12,710 nt of DNA. It comes from an uncultured Demequina sp. Lineage in GTDB: Bacteria; Actinomycetota; Actinomycetes; Actinomycetales; Demequinaceae. The notes below the pieces were generated by a model that saw nothing but the letters and a program-made list of their open reading frames with translations, did no database searches and was not told where the DNA came from. The position numbers were made by a program, and so were the translations under genes. Positions 1 through 5,194 of the stretch are shown here, piece by piece. The stretch lies in the NCBI GenBank assembly GCA_937925595.1, contig CALALQ010000292.1, positions 1 to 12,710 on the forward strand, written 5' to 3'. The number at the start of each line of letters is the position of its first letter. Within the stretch, counting starts at the first letter, position 1.

Positions 1-492
1 GCCGCGAATGTTCTCGGGCCGGCTCGACAGCGCCTCGACCCGGAACCCGCTGGCGAACCGGATACGGAAGGCCGAGATCTGGCGGCTGCTGCCGTCCTCC
101 TTCTGGTCCTCGAACAGGAACTCCTCGATGTCGGCCGTCTCGCGCGCGACCACCTTGGCGAACTGGGCGACGTAGCCGATGAACTCGCGGCCCTTGTCCT
201 TCGTGTCGCCGATGTAGAACACGTTGTCGCCGCCGGCCGATCGGGCGGCGGCGGCGATCAGCGTATCGTCCAGCGCCTCGGCGAAGGTGATGCCCGTGCG
301 GCGGCCCTTCTCGCAGATCTTGAGATCGCTCCGGTCCTCGAGCCAGGCCACCTGGTGCGCCATCAGGATTCCGTCGGCCAGCGGGTCGAGATCTTCGGGC
401 ACTTCCGCGCCGCGCGGCAGCGCGGCTGGCAGCTGCCCGGGCTCGCGCGGCAGGACGGGTGTGCCGGCCTCCGTGGGCGGGTCGGCTTCCAT
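1..492 (-). CDS. Terminase large subunit, Mu gp28-like (N-terminal 164 residues; C-terminus outside window)
   Basis: I translated this from ATG 492, which overlaps the preceding stop (TGATG). The frame stays open to the left edge. After a Pro/Glu-rich N-terminus, residues 58-71 read LKICEKGRRTGITF, the degenerate Walker A of Mu gp28-type packaging ATPases (EKxRRxGITxA). VFYIGDTKDKGREF at 91-104 and FRVEALSSRPENIRG at 150-164 are the next conserved blocks. The ATPase Walker B and the nuclease domain would lie to the left of the window. The protein powers DNA translocation into the prohead and cuts the concatenated or integrated DNA. Confidence 0.9.
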   Translation of the reverse strand, partial: MEADPPTEAGTPVLPREPGQLPAALPRGAEVPEDLDPLADGILMAHQVAWLEDRSDLKICEKGRRTGITFAEALDDTLIAAAARSAGGDNVFYIGDTKDKGREFIGYVAQFAKVVARETADIEEFLFEDQKEDGSSRQISAFRIRFASGFRVEALSSRPENIRG

Positions 493-659
493 CAGCTGCT
501 GGCCCCCAGCGCTGCCTCGAGATCCCGCAGGAACGCCTCGGCATCGCATGTACAGTCTTCGTCGCCCATGCCCAGCACGAGGGCACAGCCCATGTCGTGG
601 TGCACGAGAGCCAGGGCTCGCTCGAGCAGCACGTCGGGCTCTGTGCGGTCGAAAGTCAT
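492..659 (-). CDS. Small hypothetical protein between terminase subunits (55 aa)
   Basis: I translated this one directly. It starts at ATG 659 in an ATGA overlap with the DUF3486 gene and stops in a TGATG overlap with the terminase large subunit. It has a Leu-rich first half (EPDVLLERALALVHHDMGCA), then a GDEDCTCDAEAF stretch with a C-x-C pair and an acidic helix. The family is not recognised. The exact coupling on both sides makes it a convincing gene despite its size. It may be a terminase accessory factor. Confidence 0.68.
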   Translation of the reverse strand: MTFDRTEPDVLLERALALVHHDMGCALVLGMGDEDCTCDAEAFLRDLEAALGASS

Positions 660-1237
660 CCGCCGATCCCCAGCACACCCTTGCGGATCGCCGCGATGCG
701 CTCGGCACCGAGGCCGGCTTCCTTGGCCATCTGCTCGGCCTTGTCGGCCGCCGCCGCCAGCTTGTCGGCATAGCGGCGCTCCAGCTTCTGGCGGTACTCC
801 TCGGACCCGCGCTGCGCGCTCACGGCGTTTCGCACCGCCTCGCTCAGCTCCTTCAGCTCCTTCGGCTCGAGCTCCTCGTCCTCGAGCAGCTGGAACGCCA
901 TGACCTTGACCATCTCCGCCACCGTCACGGTGACCTGGTCGGGGCCCTCGGTGCCGAGCGACGCTACCAGCTCGCCGGAGATCCGCTGCACGTCGTCGAT
1001 TTTGCGGAACATGATCGCCTTTCGCACCGCGTAGCGGTTGAAGGCGGACTTGCTGATCGGCTCGATCCCCTTGTCGGCCAGGCGCTCGTTGAACTCGGCC
1101 AGGATCACGTTCTGCGGCAGCTTGCGTTCACGCAGCTGCTCGAGCGCCCAGACGACGTCGTCCTCGGCCTCCTCGGGCAGGAGGTCGATCGACGAAAGGC
1201 GGCCGCGCCCCTCGCGCCGGTCCTTGGCGGCCCTCAT
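656..1237 (-). CDS. DUF3486 family protein, Mu gp27-like, putative small terminase subunit
   Basis: This 193-residue protein starts in an ATGA overlap. Residues 14-72 fit the DUF3486 signature: LSSIDLLPEEAEDDVVWALE, then ILAEFNERLADKGIEPISKS and AFNRYAVRK. This is a helix-turn-helix-like domain that would recognise phage DNA. The remainder is a long charged coiled-coil-rich region (EELEPKELKELSEAVRNAVS, LERRYADKLAAAADKAEQMA) likely used for oligomerisation. In Mu-like phages this gene directly precedes the large terminase and is taken as the small subunit that starts head-full packaging. The 3' end overlaps the next gene by four bases (ATGA). Confidence 0.87.
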   Translation of the reverse strand: MRAAKDRREGRGRLSSIDLLPEEAEDDVVWALEQLRERKLPQNVILAEFNERLADKGIEPISKSAFNRYAVRKAIMFRKIDDVQRISGELVASLGTEGPDQVTVTVAEMVKVMAFQLLEDEELEPKELKELSEAVRNAVSAQRGSEEYRQKLERRYADKLAAAADKAEQMAKEAGLGAERIAAIRKGVLGIGG

Positions 1238-1521
1238 TGCGAGGCCCCCGAGGTGCCGCCAAGCGCAGCCTGGGCCTCGGCGATCGCCAGCAGCGCCTCG
1301 TCGATCGCGCCGGCCGTCGCCGACAGCAGCGTCTGCCCCTTGGCCTTGAGGCCGAGCTGCGCTTCGATCCCGCGCAGGTCCTGCCCGATGCTCCGCTGCA
1401 GCAGCGGAATCGCATCGCCTTCCGCGAGCGTACGGCCGGACGTCGGGTCGAGCCGCTCGATGTGGTCGTAGGTCAGCGCGGCGACCGCCCGGGCCAGCGG
1501 ATCCAGCGCGGGCGAAGCCAT
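1234..1521 (-). CDS. Hypothetical phage protein between gp26- and gp27-like genes (95 aa)
   Basis: I start at the ATG in the TGATG overlap at 1521; the longer frame shadows the gp26-like gene. The protein is helical and Ala/Leu-rich, with LDPLARAVAALTYDHIERLD, LQRSIGQDLRGIEAQLGLKA and ATAGAIDEALLAIAEAQAAL. There is no motif, signal or membrane span. It lies inside the packaging block, where Mu itself has no extra gene, so it is an addition to the Mu layout. It might be a small structural or terminase accessory protein. It is coupled to the next gene by ATGA. Confidence 0.7.
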   Translation of the reverse strand: MASPALDPLARAVAALTYDHIERLDPTSGRTLAEGDAIPLLQRSIGQDLRGIEAQLGLKAKGQTLLSATAGAIDEALLAIAEAQAALGGTSGASQ

Positions 1522-1820
1522 CACTCGATCTCCGTCGGCCGCGTGACGCCGGCGACGATCGAGCGGCACGCCACGTGATCTCGGCCGGGCCGTTCGATGT
1601 CGGCGATCAGGAACGCGCCCTCGATCAGCTTGACCGCCTCGAGCTCGGCCAGCTTGCGCATCTGGGTCTGCACCCACTCGCGCGATCGTGCGATGCCGTA
1701 CCGCTGGTCCAGCAGCCGCTGCAGCAGCAGTTCGTTGAGCCGGCCGTCGACCTGCGCCTCGAGCTCCTGCAGGATGAACAGCCGCGCGTCCTCGGCAATC
1801 TTGTTCTCGTAAGCGGTCAT
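1521..1820 (-). CDS. Mu gp26-like phage protein (VpaChn25_0724 family)
   Basis: This 99-residue protein begins MTAYENKIAEDARLFILQEL and ends with a GRDHVACRSIVAGVTRP block. Both fit the Mu gp26-type family next to the terminase genes. The middle (LLLQRLLDQRYGIARSREWV, QTQMRKLAELEAVKLI) has the shape of a winged helix-turn-helix, so DNA binding near the packaging genes is possible. The biochemical role is not known. Starts and stops overlap both neighbours (TGATG). Confidence 0.85.
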   Translation of the reverse strand: MTAYENKIAEDARLFILQELEAQVDGRLNELLLQRLLDQRYGIARSREWVQTQMRKLAELEAVKLIEGAFLIADIERPGRDHVACRSIVAGVTRPTEIE

Positions 1821-2125
1821 CAGCGATTGCTCCGCAGGTAATCATCGATCCGGCGCACGGTGACGCCCATCGTCTCGATCTCGGTCTCGAGGCGCGCGAA
1901 CTGCTCCTTGAGCTCGTGCAGATCGTCCTTGGTCGGCAGGTGCTTCTGGTCGCTCTCGAGCGCCTGGATGCGGCGATCGTGCTGCTTCAGGTTCTCGAGC
2001 ACCGTTTCATGGCGCTGCTTGGCGACGCGGCCGGGCTGGCTCAGCCAGACCCAGACGGTGTTGGCGATCGCCACCAGCAGAGCGATGATGGCCACCCACG
2101 GCCCGACTGTGTCTGCGACGTTCAA
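1820..2125 (-). CDS. DUF2730 family phage protein (Mu gp25-like)
   Basis: This 101-residue protein has an N-terminal membrane segment at residues 9-28 (PWVAIIALLVAIANTVWVWL). A long coiled coil follows (about 35-95, including RIQALESDQKHLPTKDDLHE and FARLETEIETMG). This layout is that of the DUF2730 proteins found between the lysis genes and gp26/gp27 of Mu-like phages. The start is an unusual TTG, set by a TTGA overlap with the TraR-like stop. The role is unknown. Membrane anchor plus coiled coil would allow an assembly or lysis-related function. The stop overlaps the next ATG (TGATG). Confidence 0.82.
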   Translation of the reverse strand: MNVADTVGPWVAIIALLVAIANTVWVWLSQPGRVAKQRHETVLENLKQHDRRIQALESDQKHLPTKDDLHELKEQFARLETEIETMGVTVRRIDDYLRSNR

Positions 2126-2346
2126 GGTCTTCCCCTTTCAACTGCGCGCTGGCACGCGATGCAGCGCCTGGCTGAAGGCAATGCGGCGCGGCGCGCCGCC
2201 CCGATCTCGCCGCCGCAGTCGACGCATTCGTCGGCCCCAGCCACCCGCCGCTCGCTCAGCTGCGCGCGGATCCCGGCGATCGCTTCATCGGTCTGCTGGC
2301 TCACCGCGGCGGCGGCGGCCTCGATCTGGCGTTCGGTCGATACCAT
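2122..2346 (-). CDS. TraR/DksA-type C4 zinc-finger protein
   Basis: This 74-residue protein carries C41-x2-C44-x17-C62-x2-C65 (ECVDCGGEIGAARRAALPSA, RRCIACQ). That is the zinc finger of the short TraR-like branch of the DksA family. Members bind in the secondary channel of RNA polymerase and change promoter choice without ppGpp. The N-terminal helix (ERQIEAAAAAVSQQTDEAIA) has the acidic Asp-Glu usually placed at the tip. The long frame upstream is a shadow; I start at the ATG in the TGATG overlap. Small TraR-like genes near the start of the Mu-like late region are common. It may tune host or phage transcription during the switch to late genes. Confidence 0.85.
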   Translation of the reverse strand: MVSTERQIEAAAAAVSQQTDEAIAGIRAQLSERRVAGADECVDCGGEIGAARRAALPSARRCIACQRAVERGRP

Positions 2347-2576
2347 CAGCGGCCTGCCCGGCGATGACGCCGGCGGACCCGGCGCGAGATGTGCAGGCAG
2401 TTTGCGCGCCGCTTCGGCCGGTCCGCCCGGGGAACTCGTCCCGGAGAGGTGAACCGCACGCGGTGCCGCCGAGGCGCAACCGCGCACGGGTACTCAACGA
2501 TCAGCGGTGGCAGGGCGTAGCCGGCGGGAAACAGCATCAGCCTATGGGCCAGTGCGAGGATGAGATTACGGAGCAT
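2346..2576 (-). CDS. Small Arg-rich hypothetical protein after the spanins (76 aa)
   Basis: The ATG overlaps the end of Rz by 11 bases, and the stop overlaps the next ATG (TGATG). The N-terminus is hydrophobic (LRNLILALAHRLMLFPAGYA, then LPPLIV). The C-terminal half is very Arg-rich and ends RRVRRRHRRAGR. No family is recognised. The hydrophobic start plus cationic tail could mean a small membrane-associated or nucleic-acid-binding protein. Coupling at both ends and mostly G/C third positions support a real gene, but it could still be an open frame by chance in G+C-rich DNA. Confidence 0.55.
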   Translation of the reverse strand: MLRNLILALAHRLMLFPAGYALPPLIVEYPCAVAPRRHRVRFTSPGRVPRADRPKRRANCLHISRRVRRRHRRAGR

Positions 2577-3156
2577 CGGCCGCTCCGTTCACCTCGACCT
2601 GCGCCTGCCGCTCGACCCAGCTGATCAGGGCGTCGAGCTGGATGGCCTGCTCTGTGGCGATGATGTCGTGCTCAAGCTGCTCGGCAGGAAGTCGAGGATA
2701 GCCGGACGCTTCATCAGCTCCGCCGGGGGGATCGGCGGCCGCGGGCAAACCGACAGCTCTGCCCGCACCGGCAGCACGCTCTCCGGCTCGTAGGAGCTCG
2801 TCGCGCAGCCGCTCAGCGCGAGCACCAGCATCGTCGAGGCGGCGGCGATAGTCCGAAGCGACTTCATCGGTGATCTCCTGCTGCTGGGCTTTCACGCGCT
2901 CGAGGCGCGCCCGCTCCAGGCGCGCTGCCTCCAGCTGTGCGGCAAGGTAGGTGCTTCTCGTCTGCTGGTGCGCCGCCCGCTCGGCGTCGCGTTCGGCCGT
3001 GCGGTCGGCCAGCTTCTGCTCGAGCCCGGTTATCGAGATCGGCCAGACCTTCAGGCCCTCGATCCGCACCGTCTGCCAAGCGAAGGCGGCGAGCGCTGCC
3101 AGCGCGATCGCGCCGTAGATCTTTGCCGCCAGCGCGGTGAAGGGATTGAACGGCAT
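2566..3156 (-). CDS. Rz: Rz-like inner-membrane spanin
   Basis: i-spanins fuse inner and outer membranes at the last step of lysis. This 196-residue protein has one N-terminal membrane segment (residues 12-29, KIYGAIALAALAAFAWQT). A long charged coiled coil follows (about 44-130; LEAARLERARLERVKAQQQE), with a Pro/Gly-rich C-terminal part. The start is the ATG in the TGATG overlap at 3156. Protein sequence in this family is poorly conserved. The identification rests on topology, on its place after the lysozyme and on the nested Rz1 lipoprotein. The last codons overlap the next gene by 11 bases. Confidence 0.85.
   Translation of the reverse strand: MPFNPFTALAAKIYGAIALAALAAFAWQTVRIEGLKVWPISITGLEQKLADRTAERDAERAAHQQTRSTYLAAQLEAARLERARLERVKAQQQEITDEVASDYRRRLDDAGARAERLRDELLRAGERAAGAGRAVGLPAAADPPGGADEASGYPRLPAEQLEHDIIATEQAIQLDALISWVERQAQVEVNGAADAP
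2625..2867 (-). CDS. Rz1: Rz1-like outer-membrane spanin lipoprotein, nested in Rz
   Basis: This 80-residue frame lies wholly inside Rz in the +1 frame. It has its own good ribosome site (AGGAG, seven bases before ATG 2867). Residues 1-20 are a lipoprotein signal with lipobox LSGC, so Cys21 would be lipidated. The mature part is short and Pro-rich (CPRPPIPPAELMKRPAILDF), as in Rz1 o-spanins. It is expected to sit in the outer membrane and join the Rz coiled coil across the periplasm. Fully nested Rz/Rz1 pairs are known from lambda. The last 15 residues are Ser-rich. Confidence 0.85.
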   Translation of the reverse strand: MKSLRTIAAASTMLVLALSGCATSSYEPESVLPVRAELSVCPRPPIPPAELMKRPAILDFLPSSLSTTSSPQSRPSSSTP

Positions 3157-3365
3157 CACGGCCTCGCCCACGCCCGTGTGCCGAATACCAGGACCAGCAG
3201 CGCCATTCCGACCAGGTACGCGCCGGTCAGTGGCCAGCAGGCGACAAGGCCGGCAGCGATCCAGCGCATCTCGCGGCGCGGGGCCGGCGCCAGCTTGCGC
3301 AGGTCGAGCCAGGCGACCGCAGCCATGACCGCGCACCCGGCGAGGTAGATGCCAAGCGCGGTCAC
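3156..3365 (-). CDS. Small two-span membrane protein of the lysis cassette
   Basis: I start this at the GTG in the GTGA overlap with the lysozyme stop, giving 69 residues. The longer frame adds an Arg-rich stretch that shadows the lysozyme. Two hydrophobic segments, about 2-20 (TALGIYLAGCAVMAAVAWL) and 37-62 (WIAAGLVACWPLTGAYLVGM and following), flank a basic loop (RKLAPAPRREMR). It could be a second holin, an antiholin or a membrane accessory of lysis. Sequence alone does not decide. The stop overlaps the Rz start (TGATG). Confidence 0.65.
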   Translation of the reverse strand: MTALGIYLAGCAVMAAVAWLDLRKLAPAPRREMRWIAAGLVACWPLTGAYLVGMALLVLVFGTRAWARP

Positions 3366-3904
3366 CGGGCCACCGTCCCGTCGGCGGGGATCGCGCCGAC
3401 GAGGCACAGCTCGTACTCGCCGATCCGCTCGTCCGTGCCCTCGCGCCGATTGATCAGGCCCTGTACCACCTTGCCGCCAGCCATGCGATAGTTGCGCAGG
3501 AAGCGGCAGGCTGCTCGATGCTGGCCGGCGTTGTACAGCCGGCGCACGCTCGATCGCTCATAGGCCGCAAGGCCGACGTTGGCGGCGAAGATGGTGTGCG
3601 CGGCCCACTCGTAGGGGCTCTCCTCGATCCCGGGCGAGAGCCGCGCCACGCCGGCACCGAACTCCTCCAGGATCGCCCGGGTGCGGGCATCGCATTCCGC
3701 CTCGGTCACCCGCTTGCCCGGCAACACGTTGCGCGTGTCACCTGAGCAGACCGTCCACACGCCGACGATGTCTTTGTAGGGCAGCGTCCGCGTGCCCTCC
3801 CAGCTGACGTAGATCGGGGTGGCGATCGCCACCATCGCCCCGATCAGCGCAACGGCGATCCCCCCGCGCTTCGCCGGGCTGCCGATCGGGTGCGCCTCAG
3901 CCAC
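3362..3904 (-). CDS. Phage lysozyme/endolysin (GH24, T4-type) with probable SAR N-terminus
   Basis: This enzyme would hydrolyse peptidoglycan glycan strands in the periplasm. The product is 180 residues. The catalytic triad of the T4 lysozyme family is visible: E36 (SWEGT), D45 (LPYKDIVGV) and T51 (WTVCSGDT), with the +9 and +6 spacing of T4. The C-terminal block LINRREGTDERIGEYELC is typical of GH24 endolysins. Residues 15-34 (GIAVALIGAMVAIATPIYVS) form a weakly hydrophobic Gly/Ala-rich segment after Lys-Arg, as in signal-anchor-release endolysins. Cys53, Cys71, Cys133 and Cys167 could form disulphides. The start is a GTG overlapping the holin stop by 8 bases. It is coupled to the next gene by GTGA. 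Confidence 0.93.
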   Translation of the reverse strand: MAEAHPIGSPAKRGGIAVALIGAMVAIATPIYVSWEGTRTLPYKDIVGVWTVCSGDTRNVLPGKRVTEAECDARTRAILEEFGAGVARLSPGIEESPYEWAAHTIFAANVGLAAYERSSVRRLYNAGQHRAACRFLRNYRMAGGKVVQGLINRREGTDERIGEYELCLVGAIPADGTVAR

Positions 3905-4181
3905 GGCTGCTCTCCTGCCAGTGGGAATAATCGTCGGGCGCCGCGGCCGCGCGCTTCGCGTCGATCTTGGCCTGCGACCACGGCTGCCGGCAGATCCGCG
4001 CGAGCATCACCGCGGCCCAGAGACACAGGCTGACGACGAGCTCGATCGAATCCGGCACCTTGGCGCGCACGGCGCCCGGCATCTGGTTCCAGGCGACGAG
4101 CACGGCGAACCCGGTCGTGGCGGCCCACAGCGAGGAAAACCGCCACGCCTCGCGCCATTCGGCGATCAGCCATTTGCCCAT
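3897..4181 (-). CDS. Putative holin (two predicted membrane spans)
   Basis: This 94-residue protein has hydrophobic segments at about residues 16-38 (SSLWAATTGFAVLVAWNQMP) and 45-63 (IELVVSLCLWAAVMLAR). A charged C-terminal tail follows (AKIDAKRAAAAPDDYSHWQE). Size, topology and position directly before the lysozyme fit a class II-type phage holin, which would time lysis by permeabilising the inner membrane. The ATG at 4181 is preceded by a weak G-rich ribosome site. It overlaps the lysozyme start by 8 bases. No strong family motif is seen, so the call rests on topology and context. Confidence 0.72.
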   Translation of the reverse strand: MGKWLIAEWREAWRFSSLWAATTGFAVLVAWNQMPGAVRAKVPDSIELVVSLCLWAAVMLARICRQPWSQAKIDAKRAAAAPDDYSHWQESSRG

Positions 4182-4189
4182 TGGAACCC

Positions 4190-4218
4190 CCGGTCCCGAA
4201 GTTTCGCGTCGGGTCCGG
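4190..4218 (-). repeat. Imperfect 10-bp dyad before the holin-like gene
   Basis: Arms ccggtcccga (4190-4199) and tcgggtccgg (4209-4218) pair at 9 of 10 positions around agtttcgcg. The left arm ends eight bases from the start of the holin-like gene, so in RNA it would be a leader hairpin near the ribosome site. In DNA it could be a regulator-binding dyad. Confidence 0.4.
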
Positions 4219-4245
4219 TCTTACGTTGCGGGCGGCGCACGTTGC

Positions 4246-4265
4246 ATGCCCGCGCCCGCGGGCAT
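4246..4265 (-). repeat. 8-bp stem, 4-base loop hairpin just after mor
   Basis: Arms atgcccgc (4246-4253) and gcgggcat (4258-4265) pair perfectly around gccc. The hairpin begins 14 bases downstream of the mor stop on the minus strand. It lacks a U-run, so it is at most a weak or factor-assisted terminator. It might instead separate early mRNA from the next unit or stabilise the 3' end. Confidence 0.45.
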
Positions 4266-4278
4266 CGGCGGCGGGCGC

Positions 4279-4638
4279 TCAGAGATTGAGGAGGAGCTGG
4301 CCGCTGCCTTTCTCGGGCGGGCGACTCATGCGTGCGAAAATCTTGTCGACGCCCGTTTCGGTGATTCCGAGCTTCGTTGCAATCTGTCCGTTGGACAGCC
4401 CTTGGGCGCGGTAGTGCCGGGCCCGCAGCTCGCGGGCCAGCGGCACGCGGATGAACGCGAGGCCATAGCGGCGGGACAGCTTCCGCGCCGCCTCCTCCCC
4501 GATCGCCTGGGCAAGCTCGGCGTCGGGGTCGATTGTCTGGGGTACGTAGAGCCGCCGCCCGCCGAAGTGCTCGGCGAGCTTCACCAGCCCGTCCGCGCCG
4601 AGCAGGGCCTTCAGGCTGGCGGTCAGCTGCTCGCTCAC
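4279..4638 (-). CDS. mor: Mor-family transcription activator
   Basis: In Mu, Mor binds a dyad just upstream of the middle promoter Pm and, as a dimer, recruits RNA polymerase. This 119-residue protein has the family layout. An N-terminal dimerisation part holds LAEHFGGRRLYVPQ, AQAIGEEAARKLSRRYGLAF and IRVPL. Residues about 75-112 hold the DNA-binding helix-turn-helix (LRARHYRAQGLSNGQIATKL, GITETGVDKIFARM). The start is the GTG in a GTGA overlap with the preceding gene; longer in-frame codons are shadows. It is the last gene before the window's longest gap, which precedes the lysis genes. That suggests this activator turns on the promoter in the gap. Confidence 0.88.
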   Translation of the reverse strand: MSEQLTASLKALLGADGLVKLAEHFGGRRLYVPQTIDPDAELAQAIGEEAARKLSRRYGLAFIRVPLARELRARHYRAQGLSNGQIATKLGITETGVDKIFARMSRPPEKGSGQLLLNL

Positions 4639-4829
4639 TGGTCGGCATCCCCGCCGAACAGGCGCTTCAGGAAGCCGGCCTCGGCACGACGGCGCCGCTT
4701 TTCGAGGTTCGCCATCCACGCGGCCATGTCGCCGCGCCGCACATTCTCAGCCGGAACGTGCTGGTGGGCCGGAACGCGAACCGGCTTGCCATCACGAAAG
4801 ATGACGCGCATCGCCTTGCCGCCGCTCAT
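4635..4829 (-). CDS. Small basic phage protein upstream of mor (64 aa)
   Basis: The ATG overlaps the upstream stop (ATGA) and the stop overlaps the mor GTG (GTGA). The product begins with a beta-hairpin-like stretch (AMRVIFRDGKPVRVPAHQHV) and ends with a basic amphipathic helix (AAWMANLEKRRRRAEAGFLK). The family is not recognised. Size, charge and tight coupling to mor suggest a regulatory or nucleic-acid-binding role, without direct evidence. Confidence 0.65.
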   Translation of the reverse strand: MSGGKAMRVIFRDGKPVRVPAHQHVPAENVRRGDMAAWMANLEKRRRRAEAGFLKRLFGGDADQ

Positions 4830-5194
4830 TGGGCCGCTCCCATGGCGAGGCGCTTGTGTACCTTCTTCGCCCAGTTGCGCATCGCCTGGCCGACACCGCT
4901 CGAGGAGACGGCGGCGATCTTGGCGAAGCGGAACTCCGTCAGTTCGCCGGCCTTCACGATCCGCGCACCTCTCGCGGTCAGGTCGCTGACAGCCTTCTCC
5001 TCAGCCGCCCGCAATTCGGCGAGCCAGCGCGACCACTCCGGCCCGAAACCGTCGGGCTGCGTGCTCGCGAGGCGCTTCAACGGAGCGAGCCCGAGCGTGT
5101 CGAGCGTCCAGAGCGCCTCCTGCAGCTCGAGCCTCTTAACCCGCGCCTGGCGCGCCTTCTCGGCCTTCTCGTAAGCCACGTTGTCGCCACTCAC
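4826..5194 (-). CDS. Hypothetical phage protein between gemA and mor (122 aa)
   Basis: The start is a GTG in a GTGA overlap with the gemA stop, and the stop overlaps the next ATG (ATGA). The protein is largely helical and charged, with EKARQARVKRLELQEALWTL near the N-terminus, a central WSRWLAELRAAEEKAVSDLT coiled-coil-like helix and a basic C-terminus (NWAKKVHKRLAMGAAQ). No known domain is recognised. There is no signal peptide or membrane span. Small proteins of unknown function commonly occupy this position in Mu-like phages. Confidence 0.7.
   Translation of the reverse strand: MSGDNVAYEKAEKARQARVKRLELQEALWTLDTLGLAPLKRLASTQPDGFGPEWSRWLAELRAAEEKAVSDLTARGARIVKAGELTEFRFAKIAAVSSSGVGQAMRNWAKKVHKRLAMGAAQ

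Larger units (their letters stand above)
4182..4278 (-). promoter_or_regulatory. Intergenic region between mor and the lysis genes; candidate activator-dependent promoter
   Basis: At 97 bases this is the largest non-coding stretch. It holds three kinds of structure. There is a hairpin at 4246-4265 (8-bp arms atgcccgc/gcgggcat, 4-base loop). There is a direct repeat of acgttgc at 4223-4229 and 4239-4245, with a 16-base period. There is an imperfect dyad at 4190-4199 and 4209-4218 (9 of 10 positions pair, 9-base loop). I see no good -35 box and only a weak TAAGAC-like -10, as expected for an activator-dependent promoter. Which element is the operator cannot be decided from sequence alone. Confidence 0.5.

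Noticed and set aside
224..1471. Plus-strand open frame of 415 codons
   Set aside because: It is antisense to the terminase and gp27-type genes. Composition is low-complexity and no motif is recognised.
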